Below are positions 10,419 to 20,604 of a stretch of 64,000 bases of DNA, piece after piece. Made by a program: the position numbers and the translations under genes. The stretch is from Azorinus chamasolen (taxonomy: Eukaryota; Mollusca; Bivalvia; Cardiida; Solecurtidae): assembly GCA_963576725.1 (NCBI GenBank), contig OY755242.1, positions 27,628,358 through 27,692,357 on the forward strand, given 5' to 3'. The notes beneath the pieces are model-generated. The model saw nothing but the letters and a program-made list of their open reading frames with translations, was not told the DNA's origin and made no database searches. Positions within the stretch are counted from its first letter, which is position 1; every line of letters starts with the position of its first letter.

Positions 10419-11553
10419 CTACCCTCGGCCTGTCATCGCGCAAGCAAAGAGGGAAGCGTAGCTACCGACTGTAAAAGGGTCGATAACCAAACATGCAGTG
10501 TGTTGCAATATAATAGGATCATAACCTTTCTTTTTAAATTTTTTAATGCGTTTTATAAACAAATCATGAAAATGGATATGACCCCGAATTTTCCTAAGTT
10601 TGTAGATAACATCCCCATAAAATTCTGGTTGAGAAATGCCTTGTCGCAGTAACGTCCGTAGATTGCAATTATATTTACTAATGAGAGGTAAATTTCGATA
10701 ATAAAATTTAGAAAAGGTTTTCCGAAGTTTGTGATATCTGTAACCTTGCTTAAGAAGTTTATCAGTTATAACTAAATTACGTCTGTTAAAATCTTCAAGC
10801 AAAGAACAGGCTCGGGCAAACCTAATAAGTTGAGAAATATAAACACCATAAGATGTAGAACGTGGCACATCCCCATCTAGAAAAGGATAATTAACAATTT
10901 TAAAATTAAAATCTTCTCTTTTATCGTATACTTTGGACGAAACTTTATCATTTGTAATTGAAAGATTCAAATCTAGAAATGAAGCATTAATGTCAGATTG
11001 ATTAGCTTTGTTTAAAGACAGTTCTTTTGGGTAGATTGAAGAAACCATAGTATCAAAATAAGGATTATCTAAATTCAAAATATCGTCTAAATACCTTGAA
11101 GTTTTATTAAAAGCATTAACAATATCGGTCTGTGTATCAGGTTTTAAGCTAAGCATAAAATCCCTCTCGTAGCAATACAAAAACAAATCTGCAACAAGAG
11201 GGGCACAATTTGTACCCATGGGTATACCAACAACTTGACGATATATGGTATCTCCATAACGCACAAATATATTATCTAAAAGAAAGGTAAGAGATCTACA
11301 AACATCAAGGCAAGTCCACATTGTGTAATGTTCAACTTCTGAATTCGAAAAGAATGAACGTTGAACATTACAAGCAATGAACATTTTGTTTTCTCTGGCA
11401 AAGGTTTTTTCTATTAATTTAATAAGTCTATCCTTTATAAGATGGTGAGGTAGAGTAGTATAGAGTGTAGAGAAATCATAAGAGCTCAGTAAAGAAATGT
11501 TATACTGTTCATTTTCAAGTTTTGTTAAAACATCATTTGAATTTCTTATGGAC
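10419..11553 (-). CDS. Reverse transcriptase (Penelope-like), N-terminus missing
   Basis: The frame is open without stops across the whole span; an internal Met at 11384 begins the last 321 residues, but homology-like sequence continues upstream. RT motif A reads SSYDFSTLYTT (catalytic Asp codon at 11475-11477), motif B reads GIPMGTNCAPLVADLFL, and motif C reads RYLDDI (Asp codons near 11082-11087), so all three catalytic aspartates remain. The C-terminus ends DPFTVGSYASLFACAMTGRG with no GIY-YIG endonuclease after it. In classic Penelope elements that domain is C-terminal; in the permuted Naiad/Chlamys group it is N-terminal, so the lost 5' part may have held it. The family call is from motif style and is an inference. 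The protein would copy element RNA into DNA; as truncated it is unlikely to act alone. Confidence 0.82.
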
Positions 11554-11554
11554 T

Positions 11555-11770
11555 CGTTTTTACGCCTTTTAACGCCTTCGAAAGCAGAATAGACCTATAT
11601 CAAACGGCTTCTACAACGTACGTATGATCAGGGTCTGCTCTGTTCGTAATGGAAGAATAGAGCTGATTCTACTGTTTTTGTGATGTTGAAAACTATATCT
11701 GTTAATATTCCATTATGAAACTTATGATGTCATTGTTTCTTACATAAATATTCATGAAATAAAGGGTTAA
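11555..11770 (+). mobile_element. Family B TTAA MITE, copy B4
   Basis: TTTTTACGCCTTTTAACGCC, then hairpin GAAAGCAGAATAGACC...ATGATCAGGGTCTGCTCTG, then the AT-rich right half and GAAATAAAGGGTTAA ending at 11770. The far left end is missing and the sequence joins directly to the truncated 5' side of the RT frame. Confidence 0.75.
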
Positions 11771-11774
11771 GTAT

Positions 11775-12838
11775 CAGTATACCGAATACCAGACGTGTAG
11801 ATGTGAGGATTATTTAAACATTTAGGTAATACATTCTTATATTTCTGTATAAATCATAATTTCCCCTAATAAAATGTCCCACTCTAAAACCATCCTCTTC
11901 CCTCTTAATTCTAGTGCTGGGGGACTAACGATAAAGAAAAGAACAAACAACTGAATGGTAACCAGTAAATACAGAAATACAGGTCTTTCAAATACAGGTG
12001 GTTGCTTAATGCTGACTGAAAGCAATGTTTTTTTCTGTGTTACTTTCAATCAGTATTAAGCAAATACTATACAATACAATGTTTTTATACTTTGACAGGC
12101 CTCACGCCCATTATACGCTTATTATAAACACACAAACATGTACAGTAACAGAGCAGTAGTGACAAAAGACACTCCAATTTCCAGTATTATGTAACATTTC
12201 ATAATATAGTCAGATATTTCTATGAGGGTGTTAAAGGCTCGTAGCAATCATATATTAGGAAATGTTTCCTTTGATTTAATACAATATATATATAGTGTGC
12301 GACATTTCTGATTGATATGTCTAGCTAGTTGGCTAAAAAATGCAGTTTATGTACAACATGCAAAGAGTTCCTTTTAGACATGCCCCCGGGATTGTTTATT
12401 ACAGATAATTTTAATGCTACATCTTCGCTACTCATCATACTATCCATAGTTTATTGGGTTTTTAGTGTGTTTTTTCTTTTGTTTTGCATTGGCAGATACA
12501 TTTCTATTTAAAATGAAAACAGCAAACCATAGACGCAAATGTTCTTTTTTATTTTGCTTACAAAACAAGAATGCTTGAAATTCCATATTTAATCTATATA
12601 CTTCATTCAAGAGGTACATTTATGTGACATGTTTATCTAAATGCATGTCGAATGTCGACAAATTGCGCAACCCGCAGACACATGCAGTGTAAATATTTCG
12701 TTACTTAAGAAAAACTGCATTCTGTTTCTATCCTAGTAGCGTGGATGTTACTATGCAGACTGTTAACTGTTTTCCAGTACATCGAGACAATGTTCTACAA
12801 GTTAGTTTAGTATACTAGGCCATTATGTTTGTATATTT
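11775..12838. other. Anonymous DNA with a decayed D-like dyad
   Basis: CAGGTGGTTGCTTAATGCTG at about 11994 and the partial complement AATCAGTATTAAGCAAATAC at about 12050 resemble the family D hairpin, but the element ends are not recognisable. A 60-codon frame at 12329-12511 is hydrophobic and has no identifiable domain. Confidence 0.4.
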
Positions 12839-12841
12839 CGT

Positions 12842-13040
12842 AAGTTCAATGCGGTACTTCATTTTCCCGTTTCTGTTTGTTAGTTTTGTCTTTGTGTGTC
12901 TCTTTTGTGTTTTGATAGATATGTACATTTGCCGTGTTGTCTTGTTGGGATGCTGTTCGGGCGACTGTATGGTTTGTATGCGGTGTTTCCTGCCTGACTC
13001 ATACTTGTATTTTCACATTGAGCTATATTTTCACAATTAA
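12842..13040 (+). mobile_element. Penelope-like 3'-end fragment, second subfamily (P5)
   Basis: Plus-strand sequence GCGGTACTTCATTTTCCCG ... GCTGTTCGGGCGACTG ... GTGTTTCCTGCCTGACTCAT aligns by eye with the reverse complement of 15380-15545. It is therefore a 5'-truncated 3' end of the same subfamily as 13600-14800, in the opposite orientation. Confidence 0.65.
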
Positions 13041-13094
13041 TAAGGGTAATATATTCTATAGCAATGCATATAAAGTAACAATATTTGCGCATTG

Positions 13095-13375
13095 ATAGTG
13101 AGCATTTCCTTCTTCCGTCAATCCATTTAGCTGATCTTGAACATAACGAATAGCACCTGTCAAAACTTCGCATACGCGGCGTCGTTGCAAGTTTCCTCAG
13201 AAAACATTTCCCTCCACAACTTCCTGTTTGTACAGACTGTCTTGCAAATTGATGCAGATGCTATATAACAAGCGCTCTCCGTTACAGAAAACCCTCTCTG
13301 AAGCAACCTCTCGAAACAAATATATGCGTCTTCTTTTGAGACTGGCGTGAGCTTGACGCGGGACAGATAACGCAA
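13095..13375 (-). repeat. Dispersed repeat X, copy 1
   Basis: GAGCATTTCCTTCTTCCGTC ... GAATAGCACCTGTCAAAAC ... CAGACTGTCTTGCAAATTGATGCAGAT is repeated in diverged form at 19525-19800. On the minus strand copy 1 has a 71-codon frame (13160-13375) with the pattern CKTVCTNRKLWREMF; copy 2 keeps CKTVCKDRKRW but has stops. It could be an old element fragment or a duplicated exon. I do not recognise the protein. Confidence 0.5.
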
Positions 13376-13599
13376 GGAGCTTTCGAATAAGCTATTTCTG
13401 TCTGTATTTATTCATCAATTGCAGTCTAACATAATTTCAAAACATTTAGTGGTTCGCTATTTGAAACATTCGTACATGTTATAAACGCAAACACAGTTGC
13501 ACATAGATGTTCTGCATGTTGTAAACGCAAAGACAGTTGTACATAAATGTTCTGCTTGGAATATCATAGGGTATACAAAATGTAGATTCTTATAAAAGT

Positions 13600-14800
13600 A
13601 CATATACACGTACATTGTATGTAAAAGACACAAAGAGAGGCACAAATACATAACAAACAAGCAATAGCGGGAAGATGGAGGTACCGCCTTGAAACGATCA
13701 GTGACAAACGATACTGGGGGTTAAACCGGTTTAGGGGCACCCAACCTCACATGTATTCCATCCCCACCCTAAAAGACAAACAGTATCGCCTCTCCGACTA
13801 ATCTACAACAACCGCAATAGCATATACAGTGGTAAAGTGCATGTAAAACGAAAACATATATAAGTGAAACAACTGTATCGACCTATCGCTAGTGTACTCA
13901 ATGATTGAGCTGCAAACAGAGTAAGTGTAGAAAAGTAATAAAGGGTACGACAAAAGCGAGATAAAAAAAAACGAGATATTACAAATACCCGATGTTCTCC
14001 TTCCGTTTCTTGATTTAAGAGGTCGCCTTCATAGAGTATTTAACCTTTCTTGTCGGCGTACATGCAAAGAGGCCAGCGTGATTGCCAACTGTAAAACGGT
14101 TGACAACCAGACATGCAGTATGCTGTATAATCAGAGGATCATATCCCGTTTTAATGATGTTTTAATGTATTTAGTGTACAAAGTGAGAAAATAATTTTAC
14201 GATTCATGATGTGAAATACCGTGTCAAAGGAGCGCCTTAAGATAACATTTGTTCTTGCCAATAAGTGAGAGATTTCGATAAAAAAAAAATAGAGAATGTT
14301 TTTCTTAGTTTATGATATCTATATCCTTGCTGAAGCAGCTTTTCAGTTAAAATGATAGTTCGAAAGAAGAAAAAGCTCTAGCAAAACGAATAAGTTGAGA
14401 TACGTATGATCGGACACGGGGAACATCTCCATCGAGATGAGGGAAATTTACAATATTCAAATCAAGATACAAATCAAGATTCGTCATACATATTTGGAAG
14501 AAATCATTCCATTGTCAATTTAAGGTCTAGATCGAGAAAAGGCGAAAGGGTTAGCTTTATTCAAATGGAGTTCTTTTGGGTAAATGGTAGGAATCAAAAC
14601 ATCAAAGACATTGAAAATATCATCCAAATATTGAGGAGTATCATTGAAGGCTTTTATGACATATTGTGATTGTGGTATCAAACTCAACTTGGAATCTCTC
14701 CCATAGCAGTACATAAATAAATCGGCGACCAGTGGTGCACAATTCGTACCCATAGGAATGCCAATCACCTGACGGTATATAGCATTCGAATTCGACACAT
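13600..14800 (-). pseudogene. Decayed Penelope-like element with RT remnant (P3)
   Basis: From 14798 to 14520 on the minus strand a frame reads AIYRQVIGIPMGTNCAPLVADLFMYCYGRD and then QYLDDIFNVFD, matching motifs B and C of the RT at 10419-11553. Downstream the similarity continues to about 14030 in several frames (for example KLLKQGYRYHKLRKTF sequence near 14330), so frameshifts and stops have broken it. The 3' part (about 13600-13880) contains TACCGCC...CTGGGGGTTAAACCGGTTTA, also found at 10078-10125, 15535-15590 and 23545-23600. The N-terminal half with motif A is missing. Confidence 0.82.
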
Positions 14801-15009
14801 GTTTGTGACATTTATAATCAATAGTTGGGGTCAGTTAAACGTTGTTTCTATTGTTCATACACAATTAATATGGATTTGTGTACAATTATCATCGGAGATA
14901 CGCGAGTATAATTTGGTTAAGTGAAACATGGTTTTGAGTATAACGGCTTCTAATAAAATGAAGTACAGAGTGGTCAACTCTTCTCATTCTAAGCACGTCT
15001 TGACGGGTT

Positions 15010-15112
15010 TCTGCAAACACGTTGGATCCAGTAAATCGGCGTCTGGTCAGGATCCAAGTCTGGTCAGGATCCAAGCTGTCGGACACTCACTCAATCAATA
15101 GTTTCTCAAATT
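15010..15112. repeat. Family G dyad, copy G4, rearranged
   Basis: GGCGTCTGGTCAGGATCCAA is followed by a tandem duplication of GTCTGGTCAGGATCCAAG and by CTGTCGGACACTCACTCAATCAATAGTTTCTCAAA, the G tail. The left arm is degraded (GTTGGATCCAGTAAATC). Confidence 0.55.
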
Positions 15113-15282
15113 GGGCAGACATTATTTTTTCAGCATGAACCGTGTTAAGAAACATTTCCTTAGAAACACAGGCAAATGCTTGATTACAACCTTGCAGTTC
15201 CGATAAACGCATCCTACTGATCTGTACAATAATTGTTTGACACTGAAATACTTGATAACATTCTTAATTATATTTCCATGTA

Positions 15283-15372
15283 CAGTAGAACCTATTTAAA
15301 GGGATAACTGAGCGGTTTAACATGCACGTCTTTCCAAGCATGCGGTTGTTGGATGCAGGACGAAACATAAAG
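15283..15372 (+). mobile_element. Family D element, left-half fragment
   Basis: TACAGTAGAACCTATTTAAA and then GCGGTTGTTGGATGCAGGACGAAA match the left end and arm of family D. The match stops where Penelope-like 3' sequence begins (about 15373), suggesting the retroelement inserted here or a deletion joined them. Confidence 0.55.
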
Positions 15373-15735
15373 TTCCAATTTAAGCACAAATATAAGTCAT
15401 GCGGGAAACACCAGCTACAGAACAAACAGCCGCCCGAACAGCAATACAAGAAAACACAGCAAATGTACATAAATACCAAAAAACATAAAGAGACGCACAA
15501 TTACAAACCAAGAAAACAAAAGGGGGAAGGTTGAAGTACCGCCTTGGTACGGACAGTGAAAAAAGTCACTGGGGGTTAAAACCGATTTAGGGGCGCCCAA
15601 CCTCACACTTATACTATCCCCACCTTAAATGACAAATAGTGTAAATAGACGTATCCTTTCTCCGACTGCTAATCTACAACAACCGCGATGGCAAATACAA
15701 TGGTATAGTGCATGTAAAACTAAAACCAATAAGAA
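15373..15735 (-). mobile_element. Penelope-like 3'-end fragment, second subfamily (P7)
   Basis: Contains TTGAAGTACCGCCTTGGTAC, CACTGGGGGTTAAAACCGAT, and CTACAACAACCGCGATGGCA, each with a close counterpart in 13675-13860. No RT sequence is left. Overlapping short open frames on both strands here are not conserved as proteins. Confidence 0.72.
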
Positions 15736-15788
15736 CGTTTTGTAAAATTTTCGTCAAGCATTGAGCAATCACCTGAGCTTCAATTTTA

Positions 15789-15944
15789 CAATAAAACCCT
15801 CTAAATAGCAGCTTAAACAGATTGAAAGTTATGCAGAAAACTTCCAAAAGAGCTTTATCCGGACTATAAATGCCTTAAGCAGTAGCCTGCCTAAAATACC
15901 TAAATATTTCGAGATTAAAATGTCGATTTAGATAGGTTTTACTG
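15789..15944. mobile_element. Family D TA element, short diverged copy
   Basis: Left end CAATAAAACCCTCTAAATAG and right end GATAGGTTTTACTG flanked by TA. The interior GTTATGCAGAAAACTTCCAAAAGAGCTTTAT is a decayed hairpin. Confidence 0.6.
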
Positions 15945-15949
15945 TATAC

Positions 15950-17290
15950 ATCCTTTATGGTCGCTTTAGATAAGGCTAACGGTATGTGTTCTTACATTGA
16001 GCTGAAACATACAAAGAATATATAAAATCGAAATAGTGTTGTTTGATATTCATGATGTCATCATTGTTATTTCATTTTGGGAAATGTTGGCAATCTTTCA
16101 TCGACCTTTTTTGTTTAACCCTGTCGCTGTCAAATAAATCTGCAATTGCTAAGATTATCGTCTATTTCAGAGTGAGGTTTTCTTTAACTTCAATACAAAA
16201 ATATAACCGGCATCAAACAGCTTGGATTATGAGGAGACGCCGATTTCCTCGGCATCTCGTTTGTTTCAAACTATTTGCAAATGTTTACACGGGTTCATCT
16301 CTGACTGTAAACAAGTTCAATTATCACCTTAGCATACGTTTTACCTTAACACTAGTCATGATTATTTTAAGAAACACGTTCATTTCTTAGCATGACTTCG
16401 ATAAAACGTAAAACATTAATCTGAAAATAGAGACAGAATACATGCTGTGTACAAACTCAATTATCTAAACTTGATGGATCTTGAACTGATTAAACTTGTA
16501 CAAAAGATTCACCGCTCTAGTAAAATAAGACACATTAAGAAGCTAGATAGCCTTGCTAACCATCAAGTATGATATTTACAGACAGTTTGGTTTCTCTTGT
16601 GAGGCGGGGTAGCACTTCATCATAACTAAACGAAACTGATTTATAGCCTACTTGAATAGTTCAACAAAATAGAATAAGCATCTCCAGAACTGAGAATGGC
16701 AAGAAAATGATTAGATAATTACGCACTTGGAATATGTGTTTAAACTTAGTTTATTTATTCTTATGAATGTGTCCATATGGACAAACAACACGAAGTTTCA
16801 AATAACAGGATCTATCTCATACGGCGTTCCTCCCTCCAAAGATATAATGCTAGGTGTTGAACATATCTTGTTTCCATTGTATTCTGAAAAAGCCGCATCC
16901 AGCTTTAGTCTACACAGTACAACCACCCAGTCATTCCTTACCTAGACATGAACATGTTCTAGGTACGTGAGTCAATGCCCTATAAATCAATACATATGTG
17001 TTTATCTTCTATGACATGGCAATAATCTCATTCTACTATATAGTACCTGTATAATATATTTTTTAAAAAAGCTTTGATTGCCAGTCGGTATTCAAAGGTG
17101 AGTGTTTCCAATACACAATGACTGTTTTAAATACTTATTTTATATAATGTAGAAAACATTGAGGGATACAGTACATGATAGCTATTGCTTTTAATATATA
17201 CTAATAGACGTAACTTCTGAGCCCGCGGAAGACATGATGGAAACAGTGAATAACAGTTTCCAATAGAATATAGTAGATATTTTAATTTAT
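15950..17290. other. Anonymous DNA
   Basis: A 115-codon frame at 16043-16390 overlaps a decayed family G fragment (about 16208-16275: CATCAAACAGCTTGGATTATGAGGAGACGCC) and has no recognisable domain, so I do not call it a gene. The rest is featureless. Confidence 0.45.
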
Positions 17291-17292
17291 TA

Positions 17293-17760
17293 TTAACCCG
17301 TACGTTAAATACGCCTTTTTACGTTATTATCAGAGCAGACCCAGATCGGACGGCTTGTACAGGGTCTGCTATGTTTGCCAGTGCAATAATTTAACCCTTC
17401 GCTGGCTATTCACGTCAATATACCTACCTGTAAATAGTGAAGACACAGATGAGACAGCTCCTGCAGGAGCTGTCTCATCAGGGCATGCACTGTTTACAAG
17501 TTGATTGTGCAACCAATGCACTCCACAGCAGTGACTGCACAGTGAAATACGTGTACACAGTGGATATATATGTAATTATACAACAGGGCATGGGTAAAGA
17601 AGGAGAAATGTATTTTAAAATTCAGCAAGCGAAGGGTTAATCCGGAGCCTATAATTTCTGCCATGGCCAAAATGCCCTTTGTCCATATACCGTTATAAGA
17701 TTTCACATATTAATATTGATGACGTCATTATCTCTTACATGAGTGTTAATGGATTTTACA
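17293..17760 (+). mobile_element. Family B TTAA element split by A4
   Basis: Left half TTAACCCGTACGTTAAATAC ... CAGACCCAGATCGGACGGCTTGTACAGGGTCTGCT runs to 17390. The right half resumes after 17640 with TTTCTGCCATGGCCAAAATG, ATTAATATTGATGACGTCATTA and TTACATGAGTGTTAATGG. A complete family A element sits between the halves. One arm of the hairpin centre is deleted. TGACGTCA is intact at 17720-17727. Confidence 0.8.
17391..17640 (+). mobile_element. Family A TTAA MITE, copy A4, nested in family B
   Basis: TTAACCCTTCGCTGGCTATT ... CAAGCGAAGGGTTAA, 250 bp, hairpin centre CTCCTGCAGGAG at 17458-17469. Both flanks are TTAA and join the two halves of a B element, so this copy is direct evidence for insertion at TTAA with duplication of that tetramer. 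Confidence 0.93.
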
Positions 17761-17764
17761 GCGT

Positions 17765-18870
17765 GTTTAGAATGGGTACATAATTATAAAGATCTTCCCT
17801 AATTGACTGTACCTTGATAATACATCTACTTTACGCAAGTAATAGACTATATTGTTAACTAGACTGGCAAAAGCTATTTAAATTATTTAGTTATGTACAA
17901 TTCAGTCAGATTCTTGAAATAAGTGTCCGTGCTAAATAAATGAACGATAAATAAGCATTTGGCACATTGTCAGCAATATTCTAAACATTCTAGGTATATA
18001 CTTTCGACCAGTATGATAAAATGATTCTAAATGATAAGTATTTAGGATTATTCAAGACTCGGGTTTGAGTTTAAGTCCCGAACGGTGAATATGCACATAG
18101 TGAAAGCCATTTGCACAGTTTTAAAGGATCAAATAAGTGTTAGGTGCGTTATTAAAGAATTGTTTGAGTATAAATCAAACCATCATATGATTGTAATCTA
18201 TTTGTCATATGACATAATGTTTTGATGAATCCAGGATAATAGTCGAAGCCTGACTGGAGACGCCGCACGGAAGTCCAAAGCAATCCGAGGTGCACATATG
18301 ATGTTGCCCCCTCCTCCCTACACACAAAATAAACACAATCAAAATGAAGAATGAGATAAGATATAATGCCATAAAGCGCCTTACATCGTATTTGTTGGAT
18401 TGGGGCAGGGGTGCATCGTTACTGAATTGGATGGTTTGGAGTTTACGTCACTGCGATACTAAATATGTCACTTAGAAGGGACTCCAATAGCCCCAAATCA
18501 CAACAAATGAAGGGATCGCACGCACACAACGCAACTACACATATAACATATTAGCACATATGATCAAAGAGAATGAAAGAGCAACGATACAATGTTGCAG
18601 TTGCAATAGCACCGAGTATACCAAGCATTGCTGAGTTTCCTTTCGATGGGATATCCTACTTTCAGAATTGTTTCAATTTGAACTTAGACATGTGAAAAAT
18701 ATGAGCAATGTTTACTTTTTATCGACATTTCCATTTATAATGCAAATAATATATATATAGCCACATGGGATATTTTATATAATACAAATTAGTGCTATTA
18801 TTTAACTGCTACATGTTCATTCGAGAAGACAGAACTTGTCTTAGCTAGCGTTTTATGCAATGCTACAAAT
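17765..18870. other. Anonymous DNA
   Basis: No repeat family or coding pattern was recognised in this stretch. Confidence 0.45.
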
Positions 18871-18876
18871 ACATCA

Positions 18877-19053
18877 GGGTCCATGCTCATAAAGCTTTTT
18901 AGTTGAGTCTGAGTTCGTTCTAAAGCTTTTGTTTGGTCAGATTTGAGTTCTCAAGCTTTTGATTGGTCCGATATGAGCCAAAGGCTCAAATCTGACCAAT
19001 CAAAAACTTGAGAACGAACTCAGACTCAACGTAAAGTTTTATAAGCATGGACC
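18877..19053. mobile_element. Family E inverted-repeat element, copy E2
   Basis: GGTCCATGCTCATAAAGCTT ... AAGTTTTATAAGCATGGACC, 177 bp. Arms TGAGTCTGAGTTCGTTCT and AGAACGAACTCAGACTCA pair; an inner segment TTGGTCAGATTTGAG is duplicated (TTGATTGGTCCGATATGAGC). It is the longest E copy here. Confidence 0.8.
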
Positions 19054-19524
19054 CATGTCTACATCTCATGGACACTTAGTTAACTATTTTGTATAAAATT
19101 GACTTGAAATTCTAAAATATCCTGGAAAGAAGTATCCTTAGTTTTGGATTAAATGTTGAATAGAACAAACAAATAGTTCGGCGAATGTTGCACAAGGCAT
19201 GCTTTGCAGTATTAAAAGCGATCACCTGAATGTATCCGCTTGTTGACAGTAAAATCCGATGGCGCAAGCAAACATCATCTTATTAAAACAAAAGCAAACT
19301 CGTCTGCTCTTCCAACAGCCTGGTTGTCGAATGGTGGTTGTTAACTTGGAATTGGATACTAATATGTTCGATACCACAATACTTTCTTAATTAATACTTT
19401 TTGGGAAAGATATACACCCCTCAGACAATATACCACCATGCCCCTATATTGTGTTTTCATAGTATGTGATGTTTGTGTAAATCGATGCATACAGAATTTA
19501 CAAAGTTTGTCTATTTATTTTGAG

Positions 19525-19800
19525 CATTTCCTTTTTCTATGAAACACACTTGCCGATCTTGACGTTGACAAATAGCACCTATCAAACAATTCGTTCACGA
19601 GAATTCATTACTCGTTTATCCTGAAAGTATACTCTTCCATCGCTTCCGGTCTTTGCAGACTGTCTTACAATTTGATGCAAATCGGTTTTAACCCGAACAC
19701 ATTATATAGGTGAACTCCATAACAGGGAATCCTCTCTAACACGATCGCTACAAACACATATGTCCGACAGGTATTAGTTTGAAAGGACAGAACGTAATGC
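19525..19800 (-). repeat. Dispersed repeat X, copy 2
   Basis: GAGCATTTCCTTTTTCTATG ... AATAGCACCTATCAAACAAT ... CAGACTGTCTTACAATTTGATGCAAAT corresponds to 13095-13375 in the same order and orientation. Stops interrupt the minus-strand frame that is open in copy 1. Confidence 0.5.
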
Positions 19801-19854
19801 GGAAACATTCCGAATCAGCACATTGCTTTAAATTTTCAATCAGTCAAACACTTC

Positions 19855-20076
19855 CCGGTTGAATATTCATACGAGAAATAATAACATCATAAATATTTAT
19901 TAGCTGAATGTTATAATGACAAATATGCAAATAAATATTTGGTATTGGTAGAGCTGTACATTCAGATCTATTATGCATTCTTAAGCAAACACAGCAGACT
20001 CTGATCAGACGGCTCCAGACGGGTATACCCTGTTTGCGAACGCGTGAAAGGCATTACTATGAAGGAAAGGGTTACA
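19855..20076 (-). mobile_element. Family B TTAA MITE, copy B5
   Basis: Reverse-orientation B: GTTGAATATTCATACGAGAA at the left, hairpin GCAAACACAGCAGACTCTGATCAGACGGCTCC...GGTATACCCTGTTTGC, and the end GAAGGAAAGGGTTA at 20076. The centre is shortened (GGCTCCAGACGGG). Confidence 0.75.
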
Positions 20077-20399
20077 TAGGGACTTCCTTTCATAACACAG
20101 TTATATTGCCAATGACTGGTCCCTTTAAACACTATTTTACTGTAATGTAGTGGTAGTCCTATGTGACACAAACATGAGATATGCTTTGCAAAACATATAA
20201 GGTACCGAGAAGACACGATATAGCCAAAAGGAAAACATTTTTTTAAAAAAAGTCATTTAATACAGGGGCCAATAAATGTCCAATGAAAGAGTTCTTTTCT
20301 GCCTAAATATGGGAATGCGCTGTTCAATATATATGTTACAGTCAAAGAAAGAATGAATAGCAGCCTGACTTCAGATTTAAGCCATGCTCTTGGCATGAT

Positions 20400-20600
20400 G
20401 TAACAGCTTTCTCACGTGTTTTCATACATTTGCAAATAGATTAACTGTCTGATCAGAGTCTACTCTGTTGCTAATGGAATCTTTCCTTTCTAAAATGGCG
20501 ACAACGTTCCACCTTCCACATTTCATTATAACAATGTTATTCATGAATATTCAGGTATTGAAATTTTGGAAAAACGTAGAACGAACCGGGAAAGGGTTAA
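20400..20600 (+). mobile_element. Family B-prime element, left end lost (B6)
   Basis: Recognised from TTTGCAAATAGATTAACTGTCTGATCAGAGTCTACTCTG, then CTTTCTAAAATGGCGACAAC and GAATATTCAGGTATTGAAAT, ending CGGGAAAGGGTTAA. The hairpin keeps only one arm. Confidence 0.72.
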
Positions 20601-20604
20601 ACGT

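Larger units (their letters stand above)
9828..11553 (-). mobile_element. Penelope-like retroelement, 5'-truncated (P1)
   Basis: On the minus strand a reverse transcriptase frame (10419-11553) is followed by about 590 bp of 3' sequence that ends at 9828. The same 3' end, TTTACTACTTTTCC on the minus strand, recurs at 43208 and 47620, and approximately at 23301 and 39390. The copies differ in where the 5' end is lost, as expected from target-primed reverse transcription with early stop. No poly-A tail is present. The 3' region holds a (CA)n tract. A family B fragment abuts the truncated 5' side. Confidence 0.8.

Noticed and set aside
10210..10443. 77-codon minus-strand frame after the RT
   Set aside because: It overlaps the RT stop and is not kept open in an equivalent form in the 23301-23929 copy; treated as 3' untranslated sequence.
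16043..16390. 115-codon frame with hydrophobic start
   Set aside because: Overlaps a decayed family G dyad, has no domain and no sign of conservation.
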